DNA from: Trifolium pratense
Lineage: Eukaryota; Streptophyta; Magnoliopsida; Fabales; Fabaceae
NCBI RefSeq assembly: GCF_020283565.1
Contig: NC_060065.1
Coordinates: forward strand, 19,878,866 to 19,942,865
Direction: 5' to 3'
Length of the DNA: 64,000 nucleotides
Numbering within the stretch: the stretch's first letter is position 1; the number at the start of each line of letters is the position of its first letter. The notes beneath the pieces are model-generated. The model made no database searches. It saw nothing but the letters and a program-made list of their open reading frames with translations, and had not been told where the DNA came from. Below, piece after piece: positions 24,345-36,704 of this stretch. A program made the translations under genes and the position numbers.

Positions 24345-25859
24345 AAATTTTTCAGAGAAAATAAAAATGAATTATTATATATATTGATTTAAAAAGAATC
24401 ACACTTTTCATTGATAACTTAAACAACAATGTACTATTAAAGAACCTTCCCAATCACAAATCATGTTTCTAAGTTATCATTCTTTTTTAAGAGCATTTGT
24501 GAATTTTATAGGTACGTATTCTTTTATATATATCAAACACCAATGTTCAATAACAGCTTTATTTTAATATTTAATATTGTTTATTATAAGTTTCCTAAGC
24601 TCCAACAAAGTTCAATTTTATTACTATCAAACTTTTAAAATTTTCCCAAGAAGTCTCTAAACTATAATTGCATGCACTTCCAAATATGTTGGAACTGAAT
24701 TCTTTATGTAACTCTTGTTATCCTTTTTAATTTCTCCCTAGATGGATAGGCCTATATATCAATATAATTAATAATGCATATCTAAATATAAAACTTTATT
24801 CAAAAATGATTTTTTTATCACCACTTCGTTATATGATCTTTGTATAAGATATGTATCCTTACAGAAGATTTATGTTCCACTTTTTGTGTCAAAAAATTAT
24901 TATTTTTCTGATTTTGAGTTATTATTTGAATATATATCTATTTATGACACTTAATAGATGACATCAGAGTTGTCACATTTTTTAAATAAATTGTACATTT
25001 GTCAATAAATTTAGTGATGAAAAATTGGAGACAATTTCATTTTTTTCTTTATATATTTAATTGATAATTATATTTTTAATAATAGTAAGTTTAAATTAAA
25101 ATTTTTTCATGAAACAAAAAAATATTATAAACAAGTGCGCAAGGTTAATCAAATTTATAAATACAAGAGTAATTAGTTTTCAGTATTATTATGGTTTTTT
25201 TTTTTCGTTGTATTACTAGTTTCTCCCTTGTATTTTGGTAGTTATTTTTTATGTTTCACTTTATCATTTAATTCTTTATTTGATCTTGAGTACTTCTTGT
25301 ATTCTTTATACTCTTATCAAATCTTTATTTATATTTTAGTCATCCAAAAAAGAAATAAGAGAAGTAAAAACCATAGTATAATTGTACCAGAAAAAAATAT
25401 AGTTTAAAACTAAGCCAACCGACCACTATTTTTTTTAGGTTTCATTTCACTTGTAATTTTTATATTTTATTATATTTATAAAATAATTTATCTATTTTAA
25501 AATCAAACTTCTTATAATTTTGGTTCCAAACCCGTATTTTTCACCTTAAAAATGGCGATATTTACCCAATAAATCACGACTTTTGGAGTCAAGTATAACC
25601 ATTTTAAAGGTCATCGTAAAAGTGTACAAAAAAAAAGGTCATCGTAAATTAAAATTAAAATTAAAATTGCAACAAATATGATAATCTGAGACCAATAATT
25701 TCAATTTTAAATTAGAGAGATTATTTTTATGAGTGTATTAAAATTGGGACAAAAAGTACAACTTTATTTTTATTACAATTAAGTCTTTTTTTTTTTTTTT
25801 AAATAAGTATAAAACAACGACCATATAATACACCGTAATTGATTAGGTGTGATGATCAT
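24345..25859. other. Very AT-rich intergenic DNA
   Basis: No gene or defined element. One 15-bp direct repeat AAAGGTCATCGTAAA (25606-25620 and 25634-25648) separated by GTGTAC plus A's resembles a tail-only insertion. Poly(T) tracts occur near 25195 and 25787. Confidence 0.5.
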
Positions 25860-26110
25860 ATGTATTAAAGTTTTATTGGGTTCTACATTGTCAGGATTCT
25901 TGGATTATTAAATGTCTATATGTGTTTTATCATCTCATCATTTGAGCTAATTTTTGGAAGTGAAATCTAATTTGCACATAACATGGTATCAAGGTCACGT
26001 TAAGGATGCTAATGTGGGTATTGGACCCAAAACTCATGCTAGTTTGGCGTGATAATGGGCATTGAAGTTGTATTTGGTCAGTTCCACATTTCTAAGGTTT
26101 TTGGGTTGTT
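25860..26110 (+). mobile_element. TRIM/LTR fragment with primer-site motif
   Basis: TCTACATTGTCAGGATTC leads into an LTR-like segment and then CATGGTATCAAGGTC near 25983, a variant of the tRNA-Met primer site. A related fragment (TCCAACATTATCAAATTTTTG, ATGGTATTAGAACGAG) lies at about 26775-26930. No ORFs. Confidence 0.5.
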
Positions 26111-26246
26111 GGAACACAAATACAACTTCAATATATTCAACCTCATGCCTAGCGTGGCTCCTGTGTCCAATCCTTACATTTTCATCTTAATCCGGATTTA
26201 ATAATATGTCAAATTAAATACACTTGAATCTCACTCTCAAAAACTA

Positions 26247-26505
26247 CTTCATCTGTTCCAATTTGATTGACACAGTTGACTGTTGTGCACTAGTCACATA
26301 TGTTGCTTTGACCTTATTTTTTTACGAATAAACAAAAATAAATATTAGCATATAAGATGTTGTTTGATTCGTCTCGATGAGTATTTTCAAAATATCAAAT
26401 TTTTATAATTTTTACTATTATATAATTAAAAATATTAATCTTCAAAGTTATACATCGGCATGCGTAAAACAGTCAACTGTGTCAATCAAATTGGAACGGA
26501 GGGAG
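26247..26505. mobile_element. Stowaway MITE, TA TSD, 259 bp
   Basis: Terminal inverted repeats: left CTTCATCTGTTCCAATTTGA, right complement of CTCCCTCCGTTCCAATTTGA, extending through TTGACACAGTTGACTG. TA at 26245-26246 and 26506-26507. This is the classic CTCCCTCCGT end of Tc1/mariner-type Stowaway elements. Confidence 0.9.
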
Positions 26506-26939
26506 TAACTAATAAGATGATTGTGTCCAAACACATATATGCATCTAATAGTCTAAGAAAACTTTAATCTTCACTCTCATGCATGTCTTGTATCTTGAGT
26601 CTAATTCCTATATTGTCATCTTATTAACCGATTTGATTCCATGTTAAATGTGCTTGGATGACAACTTAAGAATCAGATCTTGGAGGTGAGAGTGAATATT
26701 AACGTTATTTTCAATGTTCTCTTGGGTACCCTCCGAGCTAGCTTTTTTTTTCCGGTGAAATTTAAGTTTATTAAAATGGTATTAGAACGAGTAAAGGGTG
26801 ACTATGTCACATTTGGACCCAAGACCTACACTAAGTGTGAAAGTCGATATTAAATCTGTTTGAGTCCAACATTATCAAATTTTTGAACCGTTAAATGTAC
26901 ATATATATGTTTGAACTTTCTTGTTTTTCGAAATGATTT

Positions 26940-27360
26940 TTAAGAGTGAGATCCAAACCATTTTTTTTTTACTAAAAATATTTATTCATTCATTCAAATT
27001 GAAAATACATCGATCATTACAAATTCAAGATTGCTAACAACTGAAAAAGATGAATCTACAAACAATCTTGCAGCACCTAGGTTAATAGCATACAACGACA
27101 TCATGAAAGTGCCCTACAAATATGATAGAATAAAAGTAATCGAATCTTCATACTCCCGGATCTGCAACGTTGACGTCCAAGTCTTCATCAGATTTGTAAT
27201 GAGTTGAGGTAGATATGTCAATTTGAATCAACAAACACCGTACAAAAATAAAAAACCAACAAACGCCGCACAAGACGACGATAAACACAACGCCGCACAA
27301 GACGACCACAAACAAAATGCCGCATAAGACGACCACAAACTTAAAAAACAAAAAAACAAA
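26940..27360 (-). repeat. A-tailed unassigned fragment plus a short tandem repeat
   Basis: At 27262-27342 a unit of about 28 bp built on GCCGCACAAGACGACCACAAAC is repeated about three times. The minus strand ends in an A-rich tail near 26960-26972, like a retroposed 3' end. I do not recognise the parent element. Confidence 0.45.
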
Positions 27361-29640
27361 GAAACAAATCTATGTGAATAATCACTTATTTAAATGAAAA
27401 GAAAAAACAATTTAAAGGGGTGACTTTGGATAAAAGTTGATCCTAAAACCACCCCCTTTTTGGTGGATGAACAAAAGAAAAAACTAAGGTCGATCGGGAA
27501 GGGGTGGCGGCTTTATTCAAACCATTTAACTTGTCTAATTTTCGGCTAAGTCTATTAATTACTCTTCAACATTCACCAACCAAAATGTAAACAATGACTA
27601 CAAGATTAATTCAATTAATTATTAAATGCGAAGCTTTGATCTACATTATGGCTCATTGATAATGTTGACCCAACAATAAATGTGACCTCAATATGTCTAG
27701 GTAACTCAATGTATTCAAAGTAATAAACAATGGGAACAATTTAATTAAGATTGACACAAAGGACAATTGCATCCACCAATCAAATATAAGAAAAATCGTT
27801 GACATTATTCAACCAATTACATTTGATTGCAAAATGTCACTTGAAAAGAGGATGAAGAGAGCTAACCTAGCATAATATGCATAGATGACAAGAAAGGTTC
27901 CAAATCCATCATAATCCATCACATGAACACATCAAGTTTGGTCGGCTAAATAGTTGTTAAAATAATTGGAATGCTCAATTGGATTTGAATTAAATTAATT
28001 AATTAAGATTAGTGTGAAACCTTTGTATTGGCTTTCCATAGAGGACAAGAGATGTGTGAGCAACAATCTCAACCCACTTTGAGTGAAAAGCGGCTTGTGG
28101 AAGAGTGAGAACATGCATCATCGTGCTACTAGGTTTTGATGCTATAGGTGTGCCCTTCACATGGAATTGATAGTTTAAAATTTTAATTTGTTTTTACTTT
28201 TGAAAGTGGTCCATACATTTTGGATTAGCTTTACTAATAATTGTTTAATTAAGACAACTAGATAGTGGGCTTCCATTTGTTTAGTTTAATTGAGTTGATA
28301 ATTAAGATAAGCATCATTTTGTATATTATATTATATAGTTGTTGTACCATAGAACTATATGATGTTTCAAGGTTTTATCAATGAATATATTATATTGGAA
28401 TAAGATTTTATGCTGTTACTATGTTCTGTTGTTACTGATTTCAGTCATCCGATCTAAAATTAGTGGTTGAGATTTTTTTAATCATAAAACTTTGTGAAAT
28501 ATTAGAATCATCCGATCTAAAATGAGTGGCTGAAATTTAATACTGCGCGAAACTTTGTGAAAAATGTACAACATTAAATCTAGATCTTAATACATTTCTT
28601 TCTAAAGGGATGACTATGTCTTTCTCGAGGACAACATATCATTCACTAAATTCAAAACACATACGTCAAAAAACACACACAAGCCACAAAAGGTTTGTTT
28701 TTAGGATAATCCGTGAACTAGACGTTCTTTGAACTTGTTTAATTTGTGATAAGACTTAATTAGGGGAGCCTTGAATTTTAGCTTGAGGTCAATGGTTGAA
28801 GCAAAATTCTCATGTGAATTATCAGAAAAAAAATGCTTACATTACGAGAAATATAATATTTTTGGTGGACGACAAATACAATGATAGACTCTCTTAAACA
28901 AAACCTATAAAAAAAAAGTTATGGTTTTTTTTTTTTTTTGGTGATATAAAAAGTTATGGAATTTTAAGCTAAGATTTATGAAAGAACAAGATAATCTATC
29001 TAAGATTTAAAACATAATTTTTTCTCTTTTCATTGATTAGGTTATAAATATGTGTCAAAGACATTACATATATATACTACTAATAATAGGATATATAAAA
29101 GGATCTAAAAATCCAACTAAACTACCAAATAAATAAAAACTAAACTAACATTAATATAAACACTAACAATATAAAACTACATCTAATTTAAGCATCTAAA
29201 CTATTTAACAACCTCTAATCTCATACTCTATCATACAAGTGAGAATGTCTAATATGACCCGGTTCGAAGGCGGACCTACTATTTTTAATTAATTTTAATA
29301 AAATATTTTTGGTGAAATTTTAATAAAATATTATTATCAAAAAATTAAATTTAACTTTTACAAAACATAGTAAATGTTCACTTCTAAATATAGTAAATAT
29401 TATTAATAATTTTGCAACAAAAAGTACAAAGATGTAGATATTTGCAACAAAAAATTATTAATAAATTATTTGGTATAAATTCATCCGTTATAAATTAAAG
29501 ATTCTAACCGTATCAATGTAAAATTTAAAAAATCTTTGAATGCATTTGGCCTAAATTACTTTAATAACTCTCAATTATTTTTTAGCTAATAGAGTCTATG
29601 TTACTCTTTAGTTGTAGCTTGTGATATTGAGTTACTTTTT
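27361..29640. other. Unassigned intergenic DNA
   Basis: No gene seen. A diverged tandem pair at about 28444-28499 and 28508-28562 shares TCATCCGATCTAAAAT and AAACTTTGTGAAA. A 12-bp direct repeat AAAAAGTTATGG (28913-28924, 28948-28959) encloses a T run plus GGTGATAT. Other parts are AT-rich without structure. Confidence 0.5.
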
Positions 29641-29649
29641 TGTGGTTAC

Positions 29650-30890
29650 TGATGACAGCTAATTATATGCTGTTTTTAGTAGTAGATTAGTGTAGTTTTT
29701 ATAGTAATTGAAGACCAAAAGCAAGCAAATATCGGGAAAAGTGAAGACCCAAGGACCAGAAGCAAGAAAAGTGGAAAAAACAGCTAAAAAAGGCAAAAAT
29801 GTAATAAAGCAGCGCACCATCGTACCCACGATGAGTCTCAGCGTGGCGCGATGAGAAGGCGGATAAAATTTAAGAAAATCTACTGAAAATCTTTACCATC
29901 GTGGCACGATGGCTTGTCATCGTGGCACGATGATGACTTGAAAAATACACAGAAAATCCTGATCAAATCTTCCATCGCACCACGATAGGATCCATCGTGG
30001 CCACGATGAGGCAAAATTACACGCCATCGTGGCCACGATGGGTGCGATGGATGCGCAGAAAAAGCCCAAATCCAGCTGTAAAACTATAAATAGAACTATC
30101 CTCCTTCACAATTATTCATTCATAAATATTGAGACTTGTTCAATATTCACTCTAGAGTAGGAGAACTCTAATGAGGAGGCAAGAAGGTCAAGGAACTCCA
30201 AGGCCAATAAGGTTCTTTTCTTTCTGTCTTTGTAATTTATTTTTCCTAAGTTAGGTGGAGTCGAGAAACTACCTTACGAATGAAGGACAACATACTAGGG
30301 CCTATATGAGACCATTAAATTCAGTATCTACCGTCTTAGTATAGGATTGGAAAGTACGTTAATTTCTACCTTACAGAGTATGCCTGTGGGTAGGTGACTA
30401 GTTTTAGGCACACGTGACAACTTATAATTTAGGGGTCCCCAGAGTGATGAGACCAAAGTTTAAACGAAAAAGTGGAGCTCTGAATCATGATGTCTAATTA
30501 AAGTAAGGGTAACCTTTAACTAGGCTCTGTAAAAGCTTGTAATAGAAATAAGAACAAATATTGCTTCAAACCTATTTTCAACAGTCTAAATCCTTATAGA
30601 GGGAAATAATTGAGCAGCCAAGCAAGGGTAAGGGAGGGATCCGACCACACTTAACCACCCTATTGTGTGGTCACACACACCTTTTATTTTCCGCAATTTA
30701 CTTTTTGCACCTTTATTTTCTTGCATTTACTAAAGTACCCGCAAAGATACCTTTTTAAACAAACAAAGCGAATGCAACTATCCATATTCTTAAGCGAAAC
30801 TAGTAACATTGACACAACCCCTGTGAAGAACGATAAACTTACTAATTTATTACTTGGTAGAGATTATGTGCACTTGCAGAACCACCGTTA
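29650..30890 (+). mobile_element. Solo LTR (Ty3/Tat-like), 1241 bp, TSD GTTAC
   Basis: GTTAC at 29645-29649 is repeated at 30891-30895. The LTR starts TGATGACAGC and ends CCACCGTTA (expected CA changed to TA). About 170-410 bp in lies a cluster of short palindromes such as CATCGTGGCACGATG (29896-29912, 29918-29932) and CATCGTGGCCACGATG. It then has leader-like sequence and ends with GTGCACTTGCAGAA. No internal region or second LTR, so it is a recombination product. Related in layout to the solo LTR at 33453-34790. Confidence 0.75.
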
Positions 30891-30899
30891 GTTACAAAA

Positions 30900-32100
30900 A
30901 TTTTCTCACACAAACATGTTTAATAAATTGTAGAAAGAAAAAATAATTAAATAATATGTATTTCTAAAATAATTAAATAATATATTTTTATGTGAGTGTG
31001 ATTAAATAGAGTGAGAAAATATTTGTCACCTTATAAATATTTTTGTGTGATATTTTCTGATGACACATGATGTAATAATACATGAAGCTGGAAATCAATG
31101 AATTGATCTCTAGCTTTAAACGGCTTGGCGTGAAAGCCTAAGAAATGGGAGATCCTTCATCAATTAGTTTTCTTTTCGAAAAAGCCATCATCTTAAATAT
31201 TTTTTTAACGGTAAATATATATAATATACAAATATAAAAACAAGAAAAGTATGAGAGAAAATTAATAAATAAAGGAAGTATATCAAAAGTATATTCCACC
31301 AGAACTCAACAATTTCAAAAAAAAAAAAAAAAACTACAAGAAAAAAAAAGGCATGCCTCCAACTAAAAAGAATCCCTAATATATGTATGTATAGTGGTAC
31401 TTATACAAAAGAATAACTTTGTGAGCCGGATATCATTACAATAAATCTATTTTTTTTTTATAAAAAAATTTGATGAAATATCTATCACATCATGATCACT
31501 CACCGTAAATATGGGATTGAGAAACAAAATAACTGAGTACAAGTGTCCTCATTACTCGTTCCACTTTCATCTTTTAAAATCGGTAAAAATTCAAACTCAA
31601 ATCCAAGCATTTGAATTTTTTATGTAAAAATAGGAGTGGATTCGAGCTAATGGATACTCACATGTGAGTTTTCTCCATACAACTACAAGTTATGCTGCCA
31701 TGAATTCTCACAACTTACAAATAATATGAAGTTTTTTTATGTGTCAAGCTAAACAGTGTTTCTGGAGCACTATATTAAAAAAAATCAAAGATAAAATGAA
31801 TATTGAAAAGATAATTTTTATATTTTTAAAATATTATGCACAAATTCTAAAATGAAATTTTCTTATCAATATATTTAACTAATGTTCAAAATGCACTATT
31901 TACCATTTCCTTCTTTTATTTGTTCCGGACTATCCAAATGTTCATTACACCAAAGGCCCAAACAGTACTCATTGGGATCAAAGACAGCTCATCATAGTAC
32001 ATGAGTAGTCCTTGTATAGTACTATTCCTTATTCGACTCACATAGTGAAATCGTTATGCATATCCATGCATATTTGTGCCTAGAAATATCCATACCTGAA
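30900..32100. other. Unassigned AT-rich DNA
   Basis: A loose inverted pair (TTTTCTCACACAAACATG near 30901 and GAGTGAGAAAATATTTGTCACC near 31010) may be a small MITE. Poly(A) tract near 31318. No gene seen. Confidence 0.4.
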
Positions 32101-32102
32101 TT

Positions 32103-32318
32103 TGTTAGTTAAGTGTGGTTAGGCAGTTAGCAATTACCTTGTGCAGTTACTTGTGCTACAAGTAATGCCTATAAATAAATGTTATAATTACTTGCTTCAT
32201 CACAAATGAAATAGATTGCAACAAAATCTCTATCTTCTTCCTTATCTTTGCTTTTCATAAGTCTAGTGTGTGTGAGGAAGAGTCATTATTGTGATAGGTT
32301 CAAACCACACTTATTGCA
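32103..32318 (+). mobile_element. Possible short copia-type solo LTR
   Basis: Starts TGTTAGTTAAGTGTGG, has CCTATAAATAAATG as a TATA-like box and a CTTCTTCC-rich end, finishing near CACACTTATTGCA. Flanks GAATT and GAAAT match at four of five bases. No coding content. A decayed host promoter is an alternative. Confidence 0.4.
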
Positions 32319-32688
32319 GAAATTGAGAGCAAAGCTCATGCTGCGCCTACACATTCAAGGTACACATAATTTACCAATTTATTATACGTATTTTTCTTGA
32401 ATAATATATATACTAACTTGAACATTAATGTTGCTTGAGGTGGTGCAACATTCATCTCACCAGTAGAGCTAAGCATTATTTATAATTAATTTTGTCACGG
32501 GTGATCGTAATTTGGGTTAAGACAAACTTTATATAAATAGGCCCGGGTCAATATATAATTGAATGTCAAACCTTATTATATTAGACTAGTATATCATAAA
32601 TTATTGTTATACTCGATACTTGCCGTTTTTGGAGTTTTTAATGATCAGGTAAATTATATGCCTATTTCCTATTAAGATTTTTTTTTTA

Positions 32689-33095
32689 TTGTATTCATAA
32701 GGGGCTAAGCCCAAAAAAAAAATTTACAAGGAAATCAATCTAGGGTTAGTAAATCTCAGCAGTACAAAGTTCACTAATATGAGATGGACAACTATCATAG
32801 AACACAATCTCATTAAGTAATGAACAACCAAGGTTAGCCAATGCGTTTGCACACTTGTTTGCTTCCCTATAGGTATGCGAAACTTCAACTTCCCAGTTCA
32901 TATCCCATAATCACCATATTTGCTTTACCAAAGCTACTCTCATATGTCTGTTCTTCACCACCAGAACCACAACCTCGGAAACAATATTTAATTCCACCTT
33001 CACGAGTCCCATACGGTGCACATACCGTAAACCTTCGCGAACTCCCCAAAGCTCTGCCACAAAAGCGCTACACAAACCAACTCTTTTTGCGATTT
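32689..33095 (-). pseudogene. L1 LINE 3' end, RNase H-like domain fragment
   Basis: Minus-strand translation gives LCSAFVAELWGVREGLRYVH, then KVELNIVSEVVVLVVK, then the signature EVSHTYREANKCANALANLG and NEIVFYDSCPSHISELC. This is the C-terminal RVT_3/RNase H-like domain of plant L1 elements, with the HxxREAN(x)xADxLA motif intact except for the D (here N in CANALA). At least one stop interrupts it. A poly(A)-like tail (T run at 32679-32688) marks the 3' end. Confidence 0.85.
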
Positions 33096-33201
33096 ATATG
33101 ATATCATATTTAAACTTTCTTTACCTTTAAGGTGTATTTGGATTTTGTAAAAAAAAATTGTATTTGGATCGACTTTTTATGAGTTTATGCAAAATAATTT
33201 A

Positions 33202-33324
33202 CTCCTTCCGTTTTAAAATATAAAGGAAAATTAGTCAAAGAAAGTTGATGTATTTGGTTAAAAATTTAGACTAAATACATCAACTTTGTTTGACCAATTT
33301 TTTCCTATTTCGGGACCGAGGGAG
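33202..33324. mobile_element. Stowaway MITE, 123 bp
   Basis: Ends CTCCTTCCGTTTTAAAATAT and complement CTCCCTCGGTCCCGAAATAG, with inner arms AAAGTTGATGTATTT. TA at 33200-33201 and 33325-33326. Inserted into the MITE spanning 33129-34851. Confidence 0.85.
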
Positions 33325-33452
33325 TATATAAATAAATAAGTTTTTAAGTATTATTTATAAGTTTGTTAAAGTATTTTATGAAATAATAGTTTATGAAGAT
33401 AAAATTTCTACTAGCGAGAACTTATGAATTAACATAATAACTAATTTATTTA

Positions 33453-34790
33453 TGATGGATAATTTTCGCAAGTGAACGAAAATACCACGTAGTAATAAAA
33501 ATATCGATCCACAGGGATTGTGTGATTAAACGAGTCTAACAATGTTCATAAACATCATGCAATAATAAAACATAATTTGGGGGTTTGATTGAGTGATTAA
33601 TTGGTAGAAAAACGTGCTTTGTGATAAGAGGAAAAGCGAGGTAGAATCATCGGAATCACCTAGTCTATAGCTAAATCACATGCAATCTACCGTATCATAC
33701 GAATTTACTCAAGTGTTCACAACTGGATCAACAAATTAGTGAATCGCAATCTCTTGTCAAAATCCACTCTATTCTTTGTCGATACTCCCCCGATCTCTCG
33801 GGCGGAAGCTACCTACAACAAATGATATGAAAGCGCGTCGATCGTTCGCTACACTCTATGTTTCAATCTCTCGACCGGAAACACTCGAGTGCTCAATGCA
33901 ATCCAGTTCAGACATTAAATCAATATTCTCATACGTGACTTAACTCAAAATCATTACAACACTAATGAAGGATCATAAAGCATTAAGAGACGAATTGCAT
34001 TAAGTAAACACTGTAACAGAGTAAATCCTTACAATTAAGCAGATTACATAAGATTCATCTACATCCTAGGCTATCCTAGATCCTACCTCCACAAGGAGTT
34101 TAGCTCCTCATGTTACTTCGATCGCGTCCTAGCTTCAACTTCATGGCTTGAGAATCCATGCTATTGAGGAGCTTGAAGCTATCCTATGAAGGTCTGGATC
34201 CAACTCTGAAAGCTTCCAAAACCAGAGAGTAGATGAATGTAGCAGATTTTCCAACCCCTTTCACAGAAAATGCAGAAACCTTATATAATAATCGCAACCA
34301 CGCCGCGCGTGGTTGCAATTTCTTCAACTACGCCGCGCGTGTAACGGTATCACGCGGTGCGTGATCAAGTCTGAGGTCTCTGATCTTCAACTCTGCCATC
34401 TTCACGCCGCTCGTGATAGCTCCACGCCCCCGGCGCAGTTGTCCTTCCTTTCTTCACGCCGCGCGTGGTCAGTGCTACGCCGCGCGTGACCAAGTCAGAG
34501 AGCAATCCAATTCTGATCAAAGCTTCACGCCGCGCGTGGTAGGCATCACGCTGCGCGTGATCAAGGTGAAAAACTTGGCTCCCTGTGATCTCCATCACGC
34601 GGCGCGTGATGGGATACGCCCCCAGCGTAGTGAAAATCAGCAATTTCCTGCAATTTTTCCTGTTTTCTTGCAAAACAAGTAATCATGCTTATGAATAGAT
34701 TTCTCTTACATTTATTGCTTAAAACCTAATAAAATGCATTTAATGTTGCTAAAATAGGCATGGATTAGAGAGTGTGACGATCCGTCATCA
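33453..34790 (-). mobile_element. Solo LTR (Ty3/Tat-like), 1338 bp, TSD ATTTA
   Basis: ATTTA at 33448-33452 and 34791-34795. On the minus strand it starts TGATGACGGATCGTCACAC and ends AAAATTATCCATCA, so it has TG...CA ends. From about 165 to 490 bp into the LTR there are some nine copies of a short GC-rich palindrome (CACGCCGCGCGTG and variants such as ATCACGCGGCGCGTGAT). No second LTR or coding region remains. The open frames inside it are by-products of the GC-rich repeats. Confidence 0.85.
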
Positions 34791-35059
34791 ATTTACATAA
34801 TCTATTTTTTGTAAGCTCAAAAGTAAGCTAATCCACGTTGACCCTAAGTTTCTAAATATGTCAAAATTTATGTTTATTAAAACAAATGTTATATGCTAAA
34901 ATAAAATTATTGAATGAGTTATTGACAAGTATATGACAGTGAGTGCAATTATATATATCAAATAAATAATTTAGCAATTTAAATTAGTTTCGATTTTTAT
35001 TAGTTGATTTTTTATTTAAATAGTTGTTTAGTTGGACTTCTTAGCCTTTTAAGCATTTT

Positions 35060-35430
35060 AAGTATGATCCATTATTAGCTGTTCTATATGAGAGCTTCTT
35101 CCCCTTGTAGTTCTCGCTCGCCTAGTTTTCTATTTTATCCTTCCGCTATTTAAGTAGTGAACGTTATAAAATTGAAAAATTTGAGGAAAAAAATATTCCA
35201 TAACATGAAATTTTCAAGTTTTTACACGACCACTGAACTAAGTTCGCTACTTAAGTAGCGGACGTTATTAAAATGAGAAATTTGAAAAAGAAAAAGAAAA
35301 AAACCGTAACAAGAAAATTTTCAAAATTTTACACGTCTGCAACTTAAGTAGCGAAACGAGTTTGCTACTTAGCGGAAGTGGTATTTTTGTAATTTCAAAG
35401 GGCACGCAAGAAAGTCAGAGGCGCCAAAAT
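35060..35430 (-). repeat. Repeat block with CGCTACTTAAGTAGCG palindromes
   Basis: The palindrome is exact at 35245-35260, with variants at 35143-35159 and 35341-35353. On the minus strand the right edge (TTGGCGCCTCTG ... GCGTGCCCTTTG) resembles the start of the tandem units at 55212-55838. No ORF. The parent transposon is not recognised. Confidence 0.6.
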
Positions 35431-35589
35431 AAATCTCATTATATATAGTGTCTTTGAGACACTTAGACACCCAAAATAATTGAAAATGTTTTAATTTATT
35501 TAGTTTTATTTATCTTTCCTTTGGCTTTCTTTATGTTTTCATTAGAATAGTTCTACCACTCTATCATTCAGTGCATTCATGGTGAGTTC

Positions 35590-35760
35590 GGTCACAAAAA
35601 AAGTTACCTATGGGCCGGATTGATTAAGGTGTTCCACTGAATACCGGTAGGTGAGTGTAGTAAGATAGAAATGAATGTTATGTGGACATCGACTCTTAAA
35701 GAGCGCGAAATGTTAGGAATCTCATATTGGATAAAATGCTTAATAATTAAGCTACGTATG
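35590..35760 (+). mobile_element. TRIM fragment (same family as 23066-23461)
   Basis: Shares GGACATCGACTCTTAAAG followed by TGTTAGGAATCTCATATTGG, the start of the second LTR. The first LTR is missing. Immediately after, GTTGTCAAAACAGG (35772) opens another possible hAT-type terminal fragment with GGGCCGG. Confidence 0.55.
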
Positions 35761-36053
35761 CCATAAGGTAGAGTTGTCAAAACAGGTTATCCGACCATAA
35801 ATGGGCCGGTTCAGATCCGGTTTGAGTCTTATCGGCCGAACCAAAAACCCTTTATTTAAATTTGAGTCAGTTAAAAAACGATATCATTTATTGTGCGAAT
35901 ATATTTAGTTATTTTCTCACAAATTAATTTTTATCATACAAAAACTCATAAATGAAATTATCATCATTTGTTTAAGGTGTCTAAATTTCTTACTATTTAA
36001 TCAATTCATTGTTGGTTGTTGTGTTAATATTTTAATCTTGTAATTTAATTATT

Positions 36054-36237
36054 GGGTCTTGCTAACGAGTGTCCCCGGGACACTTTTTAAGCACTACAAT
36101 TTAAAGAAACTTTTTATTCAAAAAGTTAAACACTACAATTTCCAATGCGTTAACTTTACGCATTCCAATAAAAATTCTATAAAAACTTACTATTTAAGTG
36201 CTTAAAAAGTGCCCGAAGACACTATTTAGCATTTGCC
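36054..36237. mobile_element. 184-bp Mutator-like MITE, perfect 9-bp TSD
   Basis: TTAATTATT at 36045-36053 and again at 36238-36246. Ends GGGTCTTGCTAACGAGTGTC and complement GGCAAATGCTAAATAGTGTC, with inner CACTTTTTAAGCAC arms. No coding content. Confidence 0.85.
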
Positions 36238-36566
36238 TTAATTATTTTTTATATATTTGTTGTTTGTTTCTTGAGAAAGAGACTGGGTGTTTTGGTGTAT
36301 TATCACAATTTGTTTATTTATATTTTATTATTTTATAATAGTAAGGTTCTTTTCAACTTGTCTGCTCATAGAAGAGAGAGATTGATAATGTGATGAGAAT
36401 GACGAAAGTAACATGAAGAGGCAGATGAAGACGGACCGATACTTCCGGGGATTGACCCTTAAATTAATTTGATTCTTCATTCAAACCAATCACAAGCCCT
36501 TAACCTTAAGAATTTTTTTTCTTAATTTTTTTAAAATTGAATTTAATATTTTTATTATTATTCAAC

Positions 36567-36658
36567 ATCATCTTCTTTTGTCTTTTTATCCACTTCAGCA
36601 TCATCTTCTTTTGTCTTTTTATCCACTTCAGCATCATCTTCTTATCTTTGTCTTTTTA
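36567..36658. repeat. 33-bp tandem repeat, about 2.8 copies
   Basis: The unit starts ATCATCTTCTTTTGTC and recurs at 36567, 36600 and 36633. Short and non-coding. Confidence 0.85.
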
Positions 36659-36704
36659 ATTAATTATTAAATGAATAAAAATAGCACTCTAAAATCATAA
36701 ACTT

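Larger units (their letters stand above)
33129..34851. mobile_element. GTTTGGAT-type MITE split by a Stowaway and a solo LTR
   Basis: The left end AAGGTGTATTTGGATTTTG and right end AAGTAAGCTAATCCACGTTG match the ends of the intact-looking copies at 40281-40490 and 61653-61853. Removing the Stowaway (33202-33324) and the LTR (33453-34790) leaves a colinear member of that family. Confidence 0.7.

Noticed and set aside
27236..27345. CRISPR-like array
   Set aside because: Simple tandem repeat without regular unique spacers; the context is a eukaryotic genome.
27148..27351. Hydrophobic repeat frame (VVVLCGV units) on the minus strand
   Set aside because: Product of the 28-bp tandem repeat; no sign of a real gene.
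34365..34682. Arg/His-rich frames on both strands
   Set aside because: They lie in the palindromic GC-rich part of a solo LTR, and the repeated sequence explains them.
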